A program made the position numbers and the translations under genes. The notes beneath the pieces are model-generated. The model was given only the letters and a program-made list of their open reading frames with translations, ran no database searches and was not told the origin of the DNA. DNA of 64,000 bases from assembly GCA_002310115.1 (NCBI GenBank), contig DBYI01000037.1, positions 45,837 through 109,836 of the forward strand, written 5' to 3'. This document shows positions 9,996 through 18,792 of the stretch, piece after piece; positions within the stretch are counted from its first letter, which is position 1; every line of letters starts with the position of its first letter. The DNA comes from Ruminococcus flavefaciens (lineage in GTDB: Bacteria; Bacillota; Clostridia; Oscillospirales; Ruminococcaceae).

Positions 9996-10048
9996 CTAAG
10001 AAAAAGCACAAAAGTACAATAAACTTTTGAGTCCCATCTTTTTCTTAG
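9996..10048 (-). promoter_or_regulatory. Long hairpin at the 5' end of the xylanase mRNA
   Basis: The arms CTAAGAAAAAG and CTTTTTCTTAG (11 of 11 paired) enclose an inner hairpin CAAAAGT/ACTTTTG. With the promoter proposed at 10060-10088 the RNA would begin only ~5 nt before this structure. A role in mRNA stability is an inference. Confidence 0.6.
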
Positions 10049-10059
10049 CTCTTATTTTT

Positions 10060-10088
10060 ATTTTATTACGCTTTTGTGAACATGGCAA
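10060..10088 (-). promoter_or_regulatory. Candidate promoter of the xylanase gene
   Basis: On the minus strand, TTGCCA (10088-10083), a 17-bp spacer and TAAAAT (10065-10060). Both boxes differ from consensus at one or two bases. Confidence 0.5.
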
Positions 10089-10486
10089 GTCGTTTTTTGC
10101 TATCGGCAACCACTTTTGGCCACTTTTTGCTGTTTTTTACATTTTTGGTTCAACTTTGACCCTGCTTTTTATATACTCTCTGTCATTTTGAGCTTTTTTA
10201 TAACATTTTACGCACAGGCTTTTTTTCTTTTATTAGCACAATAGTACTATAAATCAATTACGTATATGTACTTATTAATAAAACAATAGTGCTACTCGTT
10301 ATTATCATTTACTGCCTATTGAATGTATATTAAACTATTACTGTCATTCATCTCTGACCTCTATAGGTGAGAGAGATGAATGGAGTGATGAATAGAACAA
10401 CAAAGTCACAACTATTTATTAATGCAAACAAGGTATAATAAACTCTGAAACATATACAACTCTTTTTCTTAGCGAAAGGAGCCATT
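10089..10486. other. Intergenic AT-rich stretch with an inverted repeat
   Basis: No open frame of note. An inverted repeat CATTCATCTCT / AGAGATGAATG at 10345-10382 encloses a shorter GACC/GGTG pairing. It has no T-run and stands ~105 bp before the decayed methyltransferase gene, so it may be an old operator or leader element. The rest is AT-rich and shows nothing recognisable. Confidence 0.4.
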
Positions 10487-11226
10487 ATGTAACTTAGATT
10501 ATCGTTTGACACTATTCCTGAACAGTTTGAAAAAGGGAGCCCCCACTATAGTCGCAAGCTTTTCAATCTACTCATAAAATAGCTGCTATTAACAATAACT
10601 CAACGGTACTGGAAATAAGTCCCGGCGCAGGACAGGCTACCGATCCGATACTAGAAACCGGATGCAATTACACGGCCATAGAGCTCGGCAGCAATCTCTC
10701 CCAATCTCTACTTAGCAAATATAAAAGCGCAGATAATCACAACCTTATCAATGTCGATTTCATCAATTACTGTTTCGGCGAAGAGAAATTCGATATGATA
10801 TATTCCACTGCAGCAATACAGTGGATTCCAGAAAATATTGCATTCAGCAAAACTTTTAAACTCCTAAAAAGCAGCGGAACACCTGCAATGGCTCTCTCTT
10901 CTTAACAGCCGCAAATGTACAGAGATATGCAGAATTTCTACGACAAATACTTCAAAACTGAAAACAATAGTAACGGTTGTTTTGCATATGACAACGTGTT
11001 GAATTACGGCTTTATCAACCTTGAAACTCATGTCTTCCGCGGAATAAAGGAGTTTTCATCTGAGAAATACGTTAATTACTTCAGCACTCATAGTGACCAC
11101 ATAGCACGTAAAGAGCCATTCAGAACACCTTTCTTCAAAGGTACAAAAGGAACCATAAAAAGCCACGGAAACAAGCTTGTTATCAACGGCGAACACATAC
11201 TTAAAACAGTAAAAAAAGTGCAATAA
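10487..11226 (+). pseudogene. Degenerate class I SAM-dependent methyltransferase
   Basis: A good ribosome binding site (GAAAGGAG) precedes ATG 10487, but the next codon is TAA. Reading with frame corrections gives a clear methyltransferase. Motif I is VLEISPGAGQATDPILETGC (SPGAG in place of the usual GPGxG). It is followed by YTAIELG, the NVDF and FDMIYSTAAIQWIPE motifs, and a C-terminal half that is still open from 10915 to 11226 (103 codons). Breaks seen: an extra base right after ATG, a lost base near 10508, TAG near 10578 after ...LLIK, and TAA at ~10903. It ends at a strong terminator. Only the last segment could still be translated, and it lacks the SAM-binding part. Confidence 0.85.
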
Positions 11227-11252
11227 AAAGCAGGAGAAATCCCCTGCTTTTT
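11225..11252. terminator. Bidirectional terminator
   Basis: AAAAAGCAGG / CCTGCTTTTT perfect stem between the methyltransferase remnant (+) and the nitroreductase gene (-), with T-runs on both strands. Confidence 0.9.
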
Positions 11253-11257
11253 ATGCT

Positions 11258-11776
11258 TTATTCACACCAGTAAACGTAGTTTTCTTTTCTCGGAGCTGCT
11301 TCAGGTTCTTCACAGTCTGCATAGCCTAAAACGCAATGTGCTATCCCCTCGTAATTCCCATAGATGCCAAGCTTTTTGAGAATCTCCCTGCCCTCTTCAG
11401 ACTCAAATTCTTCCTTTGCGCGATGTATCCAACAACTTGACAGCCCGTATGCATGAGCAGCATTCATGAGATTTCCCATAACAAGGCTTCCATCATAAAG
11501 ATAAGTAAACATATCCTTATCCGCAAGTACGATAAGCACAACAGGAGCGTTATAGAAAGGATCGCCGTCCATGCCCATTACCTTTGCATTCATTACTGAA
11601 AGCTTGTCACGTATCTCTTTGTTAGTTACAGCAACAATTATTGGCGACTGACGATTCATGCCCGTTGCAGCATAAGTACCTGTCTCGATTATCTTCCCGA
11701 TAATATCCTTAGGCGGCATGTCAGATTTGAATTTTCTGATGCTTCTTCGTGTTAAAAGGTTTTCGATTGCGTCCAT
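11258..11776 (-). CDS. Nitroreductase family FMN oxidoreductase
   Basis: 172 residues. It opens with the family pattern AIENLLTRRSIRKFKSDMP (FMN phosphate-binding RRSIRKF). It continues with ATGMNRQSPIIVAV, a central DGSLVMGNLMNAAHAYGLSSCWI helix, and the C-terminal HCVLGYADCEEPEAAPRKE. It should be a flavin NAD(P)H oxidoreductase in the cytoplasm; the substrate cannot be told. Length and motifs are normal for the short form. RBS GGGAGG lies upstream of ATG 11776. It is a single-gene unit. Confidence 0.9.
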   Translation of the reverse strand: MDAIENLLTRRSIRKFKSDMPPKDIIGKIIETGTYAATGMNRQSPIIVAVTNKEIRDKLSVMNAKVMGMDGDPFYNAPVVLIVLADKDMFTYLYDGSLVMGNLMNAAHAYGLSSCWIHRAKEEFESEEGREILKKLGIYGNYEGIAHCVLGYADCEEPEAAPRKENYVYWCE

Positions 11777-12089
11777 AATATTTCCTCCCTTGATAAATAT
11801 AGTTATATAAATAATATTATGTTCTAAGAAACCACTATAAATTTGTTTTTAAAATGTCAAAAATATTATACTATATTTCATATGATTAGTCAACTATTTT
11901 GTATGATTTTCAGCATATAATGTCTTTTGTCAAACCACCTCACGCTTTAGAAAATCTTTTACTTTACACTTGAAGTCGCATAAAGTCACAATTTTCCTTC
12001 TTTCTTTCACAAATATATTTTTGATTAGAAGAAGAAGGACTCTATCGGAAATTAAACAATATCATCAGACAACATTCCTGTTTTACAAT
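11777..12089. other. Intergenic stretch, no gene seen
   Basis: Upstream region of the nitroreductase gene. AT-rich, with several short T-runs and no convincing ORF. It borders the intron-like remnant at 12090-12193. Confidence 0.5.
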
Positions 12090-12193
12090 CGAGTAGGAGG
12101 CTAATCATTAGTTGATTTGCCACCCCCAGTCGTACGTACTGTCGGGTGAATTAGGAACTTTCACCCGTTAGAAACGTGCGCTGCCGAGCGCAC
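12090..12193 (-). mobile_element. Probable group IIC intron remnant (5' end only)
   Basis: On the minus strand the segment starts GTGCGCTCGG, the usual 5' end of bacterial group II introns. It continues with a GTGCGCT/AGCGCAC hairpin, TTTCTAACGGGTGAAAGT, a CGGGTGAA/TTCACCCG hairpin and GTACGTACGACTGGGGGTGG, which resemble domain I of such introns. It begins directly after the T-run of a Rho-independent terminator, which is the known preferred target of group IIC introns. No reverse transcriptase and no domain V/VI were found, so only a ~100-nt 5' stub would remain. The assignment rests on recall of intron sequences and was not tested by a search. Confidence 0.5.
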
Positions 12194-12194
12194 C

Positions 12195-12227
12195 AAAAAA
12201 AAGACGACAGTTTTGTCTGCCGTCTTT
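12195..12227 (-). terminator. Rho-independent terminator of the CE1-dockerin gene
   Basis: On the minus strand AAAGACGGCAG / CTGTCGTCTTT followed by TTTTTTTT, 16 bp past the stop of the esterase gene. The intron-like remnant begins just beyond it. Confidence 0.9.
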
Positions 12228-12243
12228 AAGGAATATTCAATAA

Positions 12244-13866
12244 TCAACCTTTTATCGGAAGCAATGAAATAATTTTCAAAAGGAGCTTCTGTATTGCTAA
12301 AGCATCACTCAATGTAACACCTTTAGTGCTCTGATCGCAATCCGAATTAGCGATTCCATCAGCTGTAATGTGCTTTGGTTCAGTACCGTTTAGACCATAT
12401 TTATTCGGATTTGCAAGGAACTGCATTACAATCACCACATCGGACATATCAATATTTCCATCGCAGTTTGCATCACCAAATTTGATTACCTTCTGCGGTG
12501 CAGGCTTTGTAGTTGTAGTAGTTGGCTTTGCAGTCGTAGTTGTAGCCTTTGTAGTTGTAGTTGTTGGCTTTGCAGTCGTAGTTGTAGCCTTTGTTGTAGT
12601 AGTTGGCTTTGCAGTCGTAGTTGTAGCCTTTGTTGTTGTAGTTGTTGGCTTTGCAGTCATAGTTGTAGCTTTTGTTGTAGCTGTTGGATTTACACTTGTA
12701 ACTACATTAGACTTAGACACTGTCTCCGATATAGCAGTACCACTTATCACACCCACCAGATTACCACTCTTATCAGCCAACTCACAGCTTATCTTCTTTC
12801 CGACATCAGAAGAAGTAAGAGTGTAACTGCTTGAAGTTGCGCCGCTTATGTAATTTTTTCCTATTCTCCATTTATATGTGAATTCGGAAGCATTGCTGCC
12901 TGAAACAACAGCGCTTACAGTCTCTCCTTCTTTATATGTGCCATTAATGCTAACTTTTCCATAAAGTCCTTCTGTTCCAGAACCGCAAGCAACTTCAACC
13001 GTCTCAGGTGTCGGCAAGCACTCATTTTTCATATAGTACATGAAGGCAAATATTTCTCTTGAAAAAAGATTCCATCCATGTGGAATATCGGCTCCATCCG
13101 CAGAAGCCGGACCTACATATTTCTTGAAGCGACCTTCTATATTCTGTCCGTTATTTGCAACAGCAGCCATGAAATTTTGAACATTATTCTTAAACTGAAC
13201 ATCTTCACCTGCGCCGTAAGCCATAATGAAATGACCATCTTCATTCTTTGGGAATGTAAGATCAGAAGCTTTTTTTACAAATCCATAATCTGAATTCGAA
13301 TAAAATACCCATGCAGGACTAAGACCACCTACATTTGCGAATGTATCTCCCATTTTGCATCCTGCATATAATGCAGCTGCTCCGCCCATCGAGAATCCCA
13401 TAACGGAATAAGGAGCTGAATAATCTATCTTCTCAGACAAATCCCCTGCATTTATATGATCAATCAGGTCCTCACAATATCCATTTGAAATAAACTCTCC
13501 AAAATCAGTAATGCCCCATGACGGTTCCTTTATTTGATCTATCTGAGGCATAACCAAAACCATAGGATCAACATAACCCTTAGCAATCCATTTGTTCATA
13601 TTGTTAATCATAATCGCAGACTGATTTGCTGGGCCATACGAACCATGAAAAAGCACCATTAAAGGGTAATTGCCCTCTTCAGACGGATCTAGCCAAGCGC
13701 CTTTGTTATAAGTCGGATCAATTGAATATGAATGCAAATTACTTGCAAGATACATTTTTGTTTCAGCAGCATTCACTTTAGAACCGAGATCGTAAGTGCC
13801 GAAAGTGCAAACAAGCATAACAGCTGCCAGCACTTTAGCTGTGAATTTGGTTATTTTACTATTCAT
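12244..13866 (-). CDS. Secreted CE1-type esterase with Ig-like module and dockerin
   Basis: 540 residues. Signal peptide 1-34 (cleavage near VNA-AET). Alpha/beta-hydrolase of the CE1/feruloyl-acetyl xylan esterase type ~35-285: LFHGSYGP oxyanion segment, nucleophile S159 in VMGFSMGGAAAL, likely acid in GAGEDVQF (D222), H263 in IPHGWN. An Ig/Ig-like beta module ~295-385 (FTYKWRIGKNYISG...TSSDVGKKISCEL) follows. Then comes a linker of repeated TTTTTKATTTTAKP units (395-455), and a C-terminal dockerin ~460-540 with Ca loops GDANCDGNIDMSD and GVTLSDALAIQK. The product should sit on the cellulosome and remove ester groups from xylan. It is a single-gene unit with its own promoter and terminator, in the same neighbourhood as the larger xylanase. 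Confidence 0.92.
   Translation of the reverse strand: MNSKITKFTAKVLAAVMLVCTFGTYDLGSKVNAAETKMYLASNLHSYSIDPTYNKGAWLDPSEEGNYPLMVLFHGSYGPANQSAIMINNMNKWIAKGYVDPMVLVMPQIDQIKEPSWGITDFGEFISNGYCEDLIDHINAGDLSEKIDYSAPYSVMGFSMGGAAALYAGCKMGDTFANVGGLSPAWVFYSNSDYGFVKKASDLTFPKNEDGHFIMAYGAGEDVQFKNNVQNFMAAVANNGQNIEGRFKKYVGPASADGADIPHGWNLFSREIFAFMYYMKNECLPTPETVEVACGSGTEGLYGKVSINGTYKEGETVSAVVSGSNASEFTYKWRIGKNYISGATSSSYTLTSSDVGKKISCELADKSGNLVGVISGTAISETVSKSNVVTSVNPTATTKATTMTAKPTTTTTKATTTTAKPTTTTKATTTTAKPTTTTTKATTTTAKPTTTTTKPAPQKVIKFGDANCDGNIDMSDVVIVMQFLANPNKYGLNGTEPKHITADGIANSDCDQSTKGVTLSDALAIQKLLLKIISLLPIKG
12505..12680 (-). repeat. Thr/Lys/Ala/Pro linker repeat
   Basis: Near-identical 42-45 nt units (GGCTTTGCAGTCGTAGTTGT on the plus strand) repeat about four times and encode the esterase linker. 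Plus-strand frames over it look like Val-rich ORFs but are shadows. Confidence 0.85.
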
Positions 13867-13919
13867 ACTTTTTACCTCCTCATGTACTTAATGTATTTTC
13901 CCCTAATCGACTTTTGCCC

Positions 13920-13937
13920 GAATCATCGGTATGATTC
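13920..13937 (-). promoter_or_regulatory. 5'-terminal mRNA hairpin of the CE1-dockerin gene
   Basis: GAATCAT-ACCG-ATGATTC on the minus strand, starting ~4 nt after the start point predicted from the promoter at 13949-13977. It is followed by AGTCGA-N5-GGAAAA, a pattern also present in the xylanase leader. Confidence 0.55.
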
Positions 13938-13948
13938 AGTGTTCTTTG

Positions 13949-13977
13949 ATTATAGCACAAATAAAAATGTATGTCAA
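13949..13977 (-). promoter_or_regulatory. Consensus promoter of the CE1-dockerin gene
   Basis: On the minus strand TTGACA (13977-13972), 17-bp spacer, TATAAT (13954-13949): a perfect sigma-A match, ~80 bp upstream of the start codon. Confidence 0.85.
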
Positions 13978-14303
13978 ATAGAAACGAGTCTAACACTCAC
14001 TCACTCATCGAGCATACTATACATATAAAATCGCCTCAACTTTTTGGATAAAAGAATGAATCATCAGTCATATCCCGATTTACTGCTCTCTTATGCTACA
14101 TTATAAATACATATATATGTCAGAATTTGTTATTGTCAATATATATTTTTTCATATGTTTGTTTCGATCGTATTAAAAATATATATATCAAATCAGCAGA
14201 AGCTATATGTAATATTCGCACTAATTTATACGCTCTGGAAAGCCTCTGTTTGTAATCTATGCACGATTATTGTGAATAAATTATGAAATGTAGGTAAACA
14301 GAC
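13978..14303. other. AT-rich intergenic stretch, nothing recognised
   Basis: Lies between two divergent promoters. It contains runs such as ATATATAT near 14110-14190 and no supported ORF. Confidence 0.5.
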
Positions 14304-14332
14304 ATGACATTCGTTTTTAGATATGATATAAT
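14304..14332 (+). promoter_or_regulatory. Promoter of the repeat-protein transcript
   Basis: ATGACA (14304-14309), 17-bp spacer, TATAAT (14327-14332). The start codon is ~295 bp downstream, implying a long leader. Confidence 0.75.
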
Positions 14333-14338
14333 GATGGT

Positions 14339-14518
14339 TACAAGTTGCTAATATTCAAAAATGCACTGGAAATCATAATTGTAGGGGGGGGAAGTTTCCA
14401 TGCACACGCTGTACAGCTTTTCAAATAATGCATGGTCTAACTATATCCTCGTACTATTTAATTTAGTTTCAAAAGCGTACTGAATAAGGTTTTCCCTACC
14501 CTTATGAGTGCGCTTTTT
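14339..14518 (+). ncRNA. Structured leader or small RNA ending in a terminator-like hairpin
   Basis: Downstream of the promoter are a run of eight G, a CCATGCA (14398-14404) / TGCATGG (14429-14435) stem enclosing GCTG-TA-CAGC (14408-14417), and then a hairpin ending in TTTTT (14471-14518). The ORF starts ~110 nt later. The arrangement fits an attenuator or riboswitch-like leader, or a free small RNA. It did not match any class I could recall. Confidence 0.45.
14471..14518 (+). terminator. Terminator-like hairpin in the leader
   Basis: AAAAGCG...ATAAGG / CCTTAT...CGCTTTTT, two paired blocks separated by an internal loop and closed by T5. It stands before, not after, the coding region. Confidence 0.6.
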
Positions 14519-14627
14519 ATATTATCTGTAAAGATATGATTAAGTATAGTGTTCCCACACTCGTCAGCACAAAAGAACTTTACAGAATTACTTTAAATGA
14601 TATTATTTTAATTGGAGGAAAAACAAG

Positions 14628-17600
14628 ATGGGTAAAACAAGTAAATCTTCTTTCAAAAAAGTTGCTGCTGGCGTTCTTGCAGTTATCACACTGGCATCCT
14701 ACTCACTTCCTGCTAATACAGGATTCTTTTCTAACACAAATACCCTTTCTGCAAACGCAACAGGAACAGAAAACAGTATCCATGTTTATGGCAGTCTCAG
14801 GAATGCGACAGGCGAAACGCTGAAAGTTGTATACTCTCCTCAGAATGCTCTTTCGACATCATCATTAAAAATTTTTGAAGATGGCGAATTGTGGGATTTT
14901 GACGGTGATATTACCAAAATATACAGTCCTGTAAAGCTCGTATTTCCAACTCAATGGAATACTGATTTTCAGAAAACTGAGGAAACTCCTCATGTTGATG
15001 ACATCACAAACGAAGTGCTCACAGATGAAGGCTATGAATATACATTCAATTCACCTAAGAACAATAAATATCAGTATGAAAACCTTACTTATGCCAAGAG
15101 GGAAGTTATTTTCACCAAAAGAGGTGATTATACCAACAACGGAAACGGTACTCATACAAATCCCTTAGATAATACGGTTGAGGAACACGACACCACAGAG
15201 TTCGAAGTAAAATCTGAAACAAAGGGAAATTACGGATTTGATGACCTTGGCAACGGATTATGGAGATCAAACAATTATGGTAAGTACTATTCCTCTACTA
15301 CAAATGCAAAGACTACCTTCAAAGTAACTGTCCAAAAAGGTCATTCAGTTAACTTAAACTACTGGGTATCTAATGAGGAATGCATTGACTACCTCAAGCT
15401 CACAATTGACGGCGTCAACGTATTCAAACAGAAAAACTATATTCTTGAAGGTGCTACAAACAGATCATCAGGTCTTTTCACGCTCTCGCCTGGAAAAACT
15501 CACACTATAGTTGCTGAATACTGTCATTTTGAAGATCCTACACAGGAAGCTATTTCTCAGACAGCCCGCTACCTCGATGCAGCGTACATACAGTTTTCTT
15601 CGCCATGCAGCAAATGTGATTACACCCCTGTAAGATCATATATGCAGTTTGACAGATTCTACAAGGGTGATATTGGAGTAGAGAACGGCGAACATATAAC
15701 CCCTACTCTTACATGGGGAAATACAGGCAAGAAGTACTGGGTCAACAATAAGAGTTCCGTTTATTCAAATGATTCTCTTTATTTTGACTGTCCCGAAAAC
15801 AATTTCACAGTTACTGAGAATATCGGTAATTTCAAATACGGCTCGGTCAACTATCATCACAGATATGATATTGAAGTTCCCAACCCTGAGCTTGGCGTAT
15901 TTATTGATGTATCAGAAGGATATTATGATGATACGAACTACCTTTTCTCATGCAAAGCCAAGAAAGGTGTTTCAACTGATCTTTCAAAACTCACTGTTAA
16001 CGACTTCGTTATAACTATGGATCCAACACTTGACGAGGAAGAGGCAGCACGCTTAAAGGCTGTTATCGAATCAGATGAAACTATAAAGTGGATCAAAACT
16101 TTCACAAATGGTGCAGTATACTATGTTATCTACAACCCTGAGCTTGCTGAATATGATGAGTGGGATGACACTGCCTTCATTTCTTACTGTGTATACGACA
16201 TAGGTAAATATGAGATAACCGACAGCGATATCGATTCTCCTGTTGATCTTATTACTCTTGATAAAAACGGCAAGGCTTATCCCAACACATTTGTAAAAGT
16301 AATTGCAGAAAATGCAGACGGCACATCTTCCGCTCTTGTTGAAAATAAAGATTTCAAGTTTGTTTCAGGTTCAACAGACCATAGTGGCGAATTCACAGTT
16401 GAGCTTAAGGGTATCGGCGACTGCACTGGTTATGCTTCAAAGACTATGACAATAGTATCAGCTAATGAGCTTACAAAGGTAGAAGCTAAGGCACCTGGCA
16501 AGGACGGTTACGGCAACATCGAATATTATACTGCAAATGATAAATTCTACCTCCCTGTTGATGGCTATACAAATGGATATAAGGAAGTTTCAGAGGAAGA
16601 TGTTATCATCGAGGGAACAGCATCTGTAATCTCAGACGACTTCATCGTTCCTGCAGTCGATCTTATTGTTCTTGACAACGACGGTAAAGCTTCTCCTAAC
16701 AATTATGTAAGTGTAGTTGAGTACGATAAAGCTGGAAATGCTACAGAGCTTACTGAAGGCACTGATTACGAATTTGTTTCCGCAAATTCTACAAGCGAGA
16801 GCGGCAGTTTCAATGTTGAGATCAGCGGTATCGGCAACTACACAGGTACAGCTTCAAAGTCTATGAACGTTGTTGCTGCAAGTGATCTCACAAAGGTAGA
16901 AGCTAAGGCAGCAGACATAGGTGTTGCAGGGAATATCGAATACTACACAGCTGACGGTGAATACTACCTCCCTGTTGAGGGCTATGAGAACGGATACAAG
17001 GTAGTTTCCGAGGCAGACGTTATCATTGAAGCAATAAATCTTGATGTTACAGACGACTTTATCGTTCCAGCAGTTGATCTTATCGTTCTTGACAAAGACG
17101 GACAGGCTTCTCCCAACAACTATGTAAGTGTTATTGGAAAAGACCTGAACGGAAAGTCTATAGAACTTACAGAGGGTCAGGATTACGAATTTGTATCCGC
17201 AGCTTCTACAAGCAAGAGTGGAAGTTTCAATGTTGAGATAAGCGGTATCGGTGGCTATACAGGCACAGCTTCAAAGGCAATGAATGTTATTGCTTCCAGT
17301 GACCTCACAAAAGTTGAAGCTAAGGCTGCTGGAAAAGGCGTTAACGGTAATATCGAATATTTCACAGTAAACGATAAGTACTATCTGCCTGTTGAGGGCT
17401 ATGAAAACGGATACAAGGAAGTTTCCGAAGCAGACGTTATCATAGAAGGAACAGTTTCTCCAATCTCAGACGACTTTATTGTTCCCGCAGTTGATCTTAT
17501 CGTTCTTGACACGGATGGAAAAGCTTCTCCTAACAATTATGTAAGTATAGTTGAGTATGACAAGGACGGAAAGGCTACAGAGCTTACAGAGGGTCAGGAT

Positions 17601-18770
17601 TACGAATTTGTATCTGCAGCTTCTACAAGCAAAAGCGGAAGTTTCAATGTTGAGATAAGCGGTATCGGTGGCTATACAGGCACAGCTTCAAAGGCAATGA
17701 ATGTTATTGCTTCCAGTGACCTCACAAAAGTTGAAGCTAAGGCTGCTGGAAAAGGCGTTAACGGTAATATCGAATATTTCACAGTAAACGATAAGTACTA
17801 TCTGCCTGTTGAGGGCTATGAAAACGGATACAAGGAAGTTTCCGAAACAGACGTTATCATAGAGGCTGAGCCTTTCATCGTTCCTGCATTCAAAACTCAA
17901 AACCTGGTTCTCAGCGGCCAGATTGGCGTAAACTTCTTCCTTGATCTTTCAGGTCTTACAGATGAAGAAAAGGCTGCAAGCTATGTTGAATTCACCGTAA
18001 ATGGCAAAACAGCCATAGACAAATTTGATGAAAGCTTTAAGAACCAGTCTGGTGCTTACTATGGATTTACTTGCTATGTTAATTCTGTTCAGATGGCAGA
18101 TACTATCACAGCCGTATTCCACTATGGTGACGAGACTGTAGTTAAAACTTACTCAGTACTTGAATATGTCAATGCAGTAGAAAGCATAGCAGATAAGTTA
18201 GAACCTGAAATGGTTGCTCTCGTACAGTCTATAGCAGACTACGGCCACTATGCTCAGCCAATGCTTGCAAATACAAATAAATGGACTATCGGCGTTGATC
18301 ACGAAGAAATGACCAAGTATTATGCAGAATCGTACGACTATGATGTTGTTAAGGAAGCTGTAGAGACATACAAGCATAAGAGTGATCTTGTTAAATCCGA
18401 TATTGACAAGATATCATATTCACTTTCACTGAATGCAGAAACCGCTCTTAATGTTTTCGTTGCTCCTAACAAGAACTATGCCGGCGATGTTTCAATAAGC
18501 ATTGATGGTCTCAGCGAGAATGATTATACTGTTACCAAGCAAGAAAGCGACGGACGCTATAAGATAGTTATCTCAAATATCTCTGCTCACAAGCTTGGCA
18601 ATACATATAACATCAAGATTACAACAGAAAACGGAGTAAGCACATACACTGTATCTGCACTATCATTTGTATATGCTGTTCTAAACTCTAACTACGACAC
18701 TGCTACTAAAGATGCAGCTTCCTCATTATATAAATATTATGAGGCAACTATGACATACAGAAACAAGTAA
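14628..18770 (+). CDS. Large secreted repeat protein of unknown function
   Basis: 1380 residues with GGAGG RBS. Signal peptide ~1-45 (KKVAAGVLAVITLASYSLPA). Residues ~50-530 form a unique N-terminal region with a Cys pair (SPCSKCDYTP). Then four tandem units of ~139 residues follow (DNA ~16234-17865), each with PAVDLIVLD..G.ASPNNY, TEG.DYEFVSA, GSFNVEISGIG.YTG.ASK and a closing VEGYENGYK-VSE-DVIIE. The C-terminal ~300 residues (FKTQNLVLSGQIGVNFFLDL...) form another module, seen in other Ruminococcus secreted proteins. There is no dockerin, sortase motif or SLH domain, so how it is retained is unclear. The repeats look like beta-sandwich, Ig-like units. Function unknown; an adhesin or substrate-binding protein is possible. 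Confidence 0.8.
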   Translation: MGKTSKSSFKKVAAGVLAVITLASYSLPANTGFFSNTNTLSANATGTENSIHVYGSLRNATGETLKVVYSPQNALSTSSLKIFEDGELWDFDGDITKIYSPVKLVFPTQWNTDFQKTEETPHVDDITNEVLTDEGYEYTFNSPKNNKYQYENLTYAKREVIFTKRGDYTNNGNGTHTNPLDNTVEEHDTTEFEVKSETKGNYGFDDLGNGLWRSNNYGKYYSSTTNAKTTFKVTVQKGHSVNLNYWVSNEECIDYLKLTIDGVNVFKQKNYILEGATNRSSGLFTLSPGKTHTIVAEYCHFEDPTQEAISQTARYLDAAYIQFSSPCSKCDYTPVRSYMQFDRFYKGDIGVENGEHITPTLTWGNTGKKYWVNNKSSVYSNDSLYFDCPENNFTVTENIGNFKYGSVNYHHRYDIEVPNPELGVFIDVSEGYYDDTNYLFSCKAKKGVSTDLSKLTVNDFVITMDPTLDEEEAARLKAVIESDETIKWIKTFTNGAVYYVIYNPELAEYDEWDDTAFISYCVYDIGKYEITDSDIDSPVDLITLDKNGKAYPNTFVKVIAENADGTSSALVENKDFKFVSGSTDHSGEFTVELKGIGDCTGYASKTMTIVSANELTKVEAKAPGKDGYGNIEYYTANDKFYLPVDGYTNGYKEVSEEDVIIEGTASVISDDFIVPAVDLIVLDNDGKASPNNYVSVVEYDKAGNATELTEGTDYEFVSANSTSESGSFNVEISGIGNYTGTASKSMNVVAASDLTKVEAKAADIGVAGNIEYYTADGEYYLPVEGYENGYKVVSEADVIIEAINLDVTDDFIVPAVDLIVLDKDGQASPNNYVSVIGKDLNGKSIELTEGQDYEFVSAASTSKSGSFNVEISGIGGYTGTASKAMNVIASSDLTKVEAKAAGKGVNGNIEYFTVNDKYYLPVEGYENGYKEVSEADVIIEGTVSPISDDFIVPAVDLIVLDTDGKASPNNYVSIVEYDKDGKATELTEGQDYEFVSAASTSKSGSFNVEISGIGGYTGTASKAMNVIASSDLTKVEAKAAGKGVNGNIEYFTVNDKYYLPVEGYENGYKEVSETDVIIEAEPFIVPAFKTQNLVLSGQIGVNFFLDLSGLTDEEKAASYVEFTVNGKTAIDKFDESFKNQSGAYYGFTCYVNSVQMADTITAVFHYGDETVVKTYSVLEYVNAVESIADKLEPEMVALVQSIADYGHYAQPMLANTNKWTIGVDHEEMTKYYAESYDYDVVKEAVETYKHKSDLVKSDIDKISYSLSLNAETALNVFVAPNKNYAGDVSISIDGLSENDYTVTKQESDGRYKIVISNISAHKLGNTYNIKITTENGVSTYTVSALSFVYAVLNSNYDTATKDAASSLYKYYEATMTYRNK
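16234..17865 (+). repeat. Four tandem ~417-420 bp repeats in coding DNA
   Basis: Units begin near 16234, 16651, 17068 and 17488. Units three and four are almost base-identical for ~285 bp (17165-17452 against 17582-17867), including synonymous positions. This points to recent duplication or conversion. Confidence 0.9.
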
Positions 18771-18792
18771 AATTATAATTGGAGGGATACAT

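Noticed and set aside
9980..10090. c-di-GMP riboswitch in the xylanase leader, suggested by the nearby c-di-GMP genes
   Set aside because: The leader has a simple long hairpin and none of the conserved words of class I or II c-di-GMP riboswitches.
14536..14823. 95-residue ORF overlapping the start of the repeat protein
   Set aside because: Overlaps a clear signal peptide in another frame and has no RBS or family features.
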